Shown: one piece after another, positions 61,939-64,000 of the stretch
How the letters are laid out: each line of letters begins with the position of its first letter
Position numbering within the stretch: position 1 is the stretch's first letter
From: an uncultured Collinsella sp.
GTDB taxonomy: Bacteria; Actinomycetota; Coriobacteriia; Coriobacteriales; Coriobacteriaceae
DNA length: 64,000 bases
Reading direction: 5' to 3'
NCBI GenBank assembly: GCA_900539035.1
Contig: UQAU01000007.1
Span: forward strand, 8,970 to 72,969
Notes under the pieces: generated by a model
What the model was told of the DNA's origin: nothing
The model's database searches: none
What the model saw: the letters and a program-made list of their open reading frames with translations, nothing else
Translations under genes and position numbers: made by a program

Positions 61939-61971
61939 TTCGCTCGGTAGGTAGAAGGAAAGGAGATCACC

Positions 61972-62508
61972 GTGTCTCGTATCGGTAATAAGCCTGTCCA
62001 GATTCCCGCCGGAGTCGAAGTGGCAGTCAACGGCAACAACGTTGTCGTCAAGGGCCCCAAGGGCCAGCTCGAGCTCGATGTCTTTGAGAAGCTCGCTATC
62101 AACGTCGAGGACAACGTCCTCACCGTTTCCCGTCCCGACGACGAGCGTGAGACCCGTGCCCGCCACGGCCTCACCCGCGCCCTCATCCACAACATGGTTG
62201 TTGGCGTTTCCGAGGGCTTCGAGAAGAAGCTCGAGCTCGCCGGCGTCGGTTACCGCGTGCAGCAGAAGGGCAAGAACCTCGAGTTCTCCCTGGGCTTCTC
62301 GCACCCCGTGATCGTCGAGGCTCCCGAGGGCATCACCTTCGAGGTTCCCGACAACACCCACGTGAACGTCAAGGGTATCAACAAGCAGCAGGTCGGTCAG
62401 ATCGCCGCTGAGATCCGCGGCCATCGTCCTCCCGAGCCTTACAAGGGCAAGGGTATCCACTACGTTGGCGAGCACATCCGCCGCAAGCTGGGTAAGGCCG
62501 CCAAGTAG
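61972..62508 (+). CDS. rplF: 50S ribosomal protein L6
   Basis: 178 residues, GTG start at 61972 after AAAGGAGATC, giving [18 protein letters not shown]6 lies near the GTPase-associated centre. The C-terminal repeat ends with the typical [19 protein letters not shown]. Followed by a hairpin (62534-62555) and then rplR. Confidence 0.97.
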   Translation: MSRIGNKPVQIPAGVEVAVNGNNVVVKGPKGQLELDVFEKLAINVEDNVLTVSRPDDERETRARHGLTRALIHNMVVGVSEGFEKKLELAGVGYRVQQKGKNLEFSLGFSHPVIVEAPEGITFEVPDNTHVNVKGINKQQVGQIAAEIRGHRPPEPYKGKGIHYVGEHIRRKLGKAAK

Positions 62509-62583
62509 TCGTAACCGACTCACTCGCATAAGACCAGCACCCCGTCAGGTGCTGGCAAGATCAACCTTTTTAGGAGTTTACGT

Positions 62584-62952
62584 ATGAACAAGCATAAGGC
62601 GAAGCTGGAAGGCCTCAAGCGTCGTCAGCGTCGTGTTCGCGGCAAGGTCTCGGGTACCTCCGAGCGTCCGCGTCTTCGCGTGACCCGTACTAACGCCAAC
62701 ATCTATGCCCAGATCATCGACGACAGCAAGGGCTCCAGCCTGACGCTCGTCTCTGCCTCGACCCTCGAGGCCGAGTTCAAGGGCACCCACACCTCGAACA
62801 AGGAGGCTGCGGAGAAGGTCGGTCAGCTCGTTGGCAAGCGTGCCATCGAGGCCGGCATCACCAAGGTCGCCTTCGATCGCGGTGGCCGTATCTACCATGG
62901 CCGCGTCAAGGCCCTCGCCGACGGTGCTCGTGCCGCCGGTCTCGAGTTCTAG
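62584..62952 (+). CDS. rplR: 50S ribosomal protein L18
   Basis: 122 residues. Binds 5S rRNA with L5. N-terminal basic arm [20 protein letters not shown], core [19 protein letters not shown], and C-terminal [25 protein letters not shown] at 62584 after TTAGGAG. 14 bp before rpsE. Confidence 0.97.
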   Translation: MNKHKAKLEGLKRRQRRVRGKVSGTSERPRLRVTRTNANIYAQIIDDSKGSSLTLVSASTLEAEFKGTHTSNKEAAEKVGQLVGKRAIEAGITKVAFDRGGRIYHGRVKALADGARAAGLEF

Positions 62953-62966
62953 GAGGTATGTAGCAC

Positions 62967-63491
62967 ATGGCTCGTAATCAGAAGCAGCAGCGCGAGGCCT
63001 CCGAGTTCGAGGAGCGCGTCGTTTACATCAACCGCGTGTCGAAGACCGTCAAGGGTGGTCGTCGCATGAGCCTCGTCGCTCTCGTCGTCGTTGGCGACGG
63101 CAAGGGCAACGTCGGCGTTGGCATGGGCAAGTCCGCTGAGGTGCCCCTGGCCATCTCCAAGGCGTCTCTCGATGCCAAGAAGAACATGTTCCACGTGCCG
63201 GTGACCGAGCAGGGCACCATCCCGCACGAGGTTCTCGGCCACTTTGGTGCCGGCCGCATCATCATCAAGCCCGCTGTCGAGGGTACCGGCGTTATCGCCG
63301 GCGGCGCTGTGCGTCCCCTCTTCGAGCTTGCTGGCATCAAGAACGTCCTGTCCAAGTCCCTCGGTACCGACAACGGCCTCAACATCATCAAGGCTGCCGT
63401 CGAGGGCCTCAAGGAGCTCTCCAGCCCTGAGGACGTCGCGGCTCGCCGTGGCCTGACGGTCTCCGAGATGTTCGTCGGTAAGGAGAACTAA
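62967..63491 (+). CDS. rpsE: 30S ribosomal protein S5
   Basis: 174 residues. S5 acts in mRNA unwinding and accuracy. The dsRNA-binding-like domain ([19 protein letters not shown]) includes the spectinomycin-site loop without an obvious resistance change. C-terminal domain [20 protein letters not shown] is typical. ATG at 62967 after AGGAGGTATG; rpmD follows 2 bases after its stop. Confidence 0.97.
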   Translation: MARNQKQQREASEFEERVVYINRVSKTVKGGRRMSLVALVVVGDGKGNVGVGMGKSAEVPLAISKASLDAKKNMFHVPVTEQGTIPHEVLGHFGAGRIIIKPAVEGTGVIAGGAVRPLFELAGIKNVLSKSLGTDNGLNIIKAAVEGLKELSSPEDVAARRGLTVSEMFVGKEN

Positions 63492-63493
63492 GC

Positions 63494-63676
63494 ATGGCTG
63501 ACACCATCAAGATCAAGCAGGTCCGCAGCACCAACGGTTGCAAGCAGGACCAGGTCCGTACTGTCCGTGCCCTCGGTCTCCACAGGATCCGCGAGGTTCG
63601 CGAGATTGCTGACAACGAGTCCGTCCGCGGCATGATCTTCAAGGTCAAGCACCTTGTCGAGATTGTAGAGGAGTAG
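63494..63676 (+). CDS. rpmD: 50S ribosomal protein L30
   Basis: 60 residues. IKIKQVRSTNGCKQDQVRTV and LGLHRIREVREIADNESVRGM identify it. ATG at 63494, almost touching the rpsE stop, ribosome binding site AAGGAG within the end of rpsE. Three bases before rplO. Confidence 0.96.
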   Translation: MADTIKIKQVRSTNGCKQDQVRTVRALGLHRIREVREIADNESVRGMIFKVKHLVEIVEE

Positions 63677-63679
63677 CAA

Positions 63680-64000
63680 ATGCAGCTTCACGATCTTACT
63701 CCCGCGCCCGGTTCCACCAAGAACCGCAAGCGCGTCGGCCGTGGCAATTCTTCGGGTCACGGCACCACTTCTGGCCGCGGCCAGAAGGGCCAGGGTTCCC
63801 GCTCTGGCGGCACCAAGGGTGCCGGCTTCGAGGGTGGCCAGACTCCGCTGGCTATGCGCCTGCCCAAGCTTCCGGGCTTCCGCAACCCTCGTCGTATCGA
63901 GTACACCGCCGTTAACGTTGAGCGTCTCGAGCGTAAGTTCGAGGACGGCGCTGTGATTGACGGTGCCGCTCTTAAGGCCGCTCGCATCACCAAGAGCGAG
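63680..64000 (+). CDS. rplO: 50S ribosomal protein L15 (3' end outside window)
   Basis: First 107 codons of L15, ATG at 63680 with GAGGAG upstream. The glycine-rich N-terminal extension [21 protein letters not shown] that threads into 23S rRNA is intact. The gene runs off the window; secY and adk would be expected to follow. Confidence 0.97.
   Translation, partial: MQLHDLTPAPGSTKNRKRVGRGNSSGHGTTSGRGQKGQGSRSGGTKGAGFEGGQTPLAMRLPKLPGFRNPRRIEYTAVNVERLERKFEDGAVIDGAALKAARITKSE

Overview
The window is a high-GC bacterial chromosome segment that reads as a gut Coriobacteriia genome, most likely Collinsella (for example C. aerofaciens). I base this on codon use, on the gene set and on remembered family resemblance; no search was run. 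It starts inside rpoC and ends inside rplO. There are 53 genes I can support. I saw no tRNA, rRNA, CRISPR array, transposase or phage gene.

Layout. 1-3.8 kb: the 3' end of rpoC, then an ECF sigma factor with a membrane-anchored anti-sigma-like partner. 4.3-7.7 kb: str operon rpsL-rpsG-fusA-rpsJ, with no tuf, closed by a strong bidirectional terminator. 7.8-18 kb: birA, divergent from a complete type II fatty acid synthesis operon (fabH-acpP-fabK-fabD-fabG-fabF-accB-fabZ-accC-accDA, the last gene a fusion of both carboxyltransferase subunits). 18-21.2 kb: a lone PTS EIIC, a cation efflux protein and a histidine phosphatase. 21.6-27.4 kb: rplC-rplD-rplW-rplB-rpsS-rplV-rpsC-rplP-rpmC-rpsQ-rplN-rplX. 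60.6-64 kb: the same ribosomal series continues without a gene missing: rplE-rpsZ-rpsH-rplF-rplR-rpsE-rpmD-rplO.

Between rplX and rplE lie 33 kb of foreign content. It holds an oxidoreductase/DeoR pair, an RluA/U32 pair, ridA, and then an anaerobic, selenium-linked purine (xanthine/urate) catabolic island: NCS2 permease, ssnA, ygfK, a four-cluster ferredoxin, an xdhD-type molybdenum hydroxylase, ygeX, ygeY, ygeW, mocA, hyuA, yqeC, yqeB and an XdhC-like factor. Two paralogous YheO-type PAS/HTH regulators each stand divergent to one arm of this pathway. The likely flow is purine uptake, hydroxylation and deamination, reductive attack by YgfK, ring opening by the hydantoinase and amidohydrolases, carbamoyl transfer by YgeW, and 2,3-diaminopropionate cleavage by YgeX to pyruvate and ammonia, with RidA clearing the 2-aminoacrylate intermediate. 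The island is interrupted at 44.3-50.3 kb by an AAA ATPase-nuclease-like gene set in palindromic repeats, a sortase-anchored surface protein and two hypothetical genes.

The most unusual non-coding feature is a pair of fold-back elements (3959-4099 and 21224-21388). Each has long, nearly perfect inverted arms (37 and 49 bp) of mostly unrelated sequence around the same 67-nt core, with compensatory changes inside the core. Both sit just upstream of ribosomal-protein promoters. Several other families of short palindromic intergenic repeats are scattered through the window. A shared promoter-proximal motif precedes rpsL, rplC, rplB and rplE.
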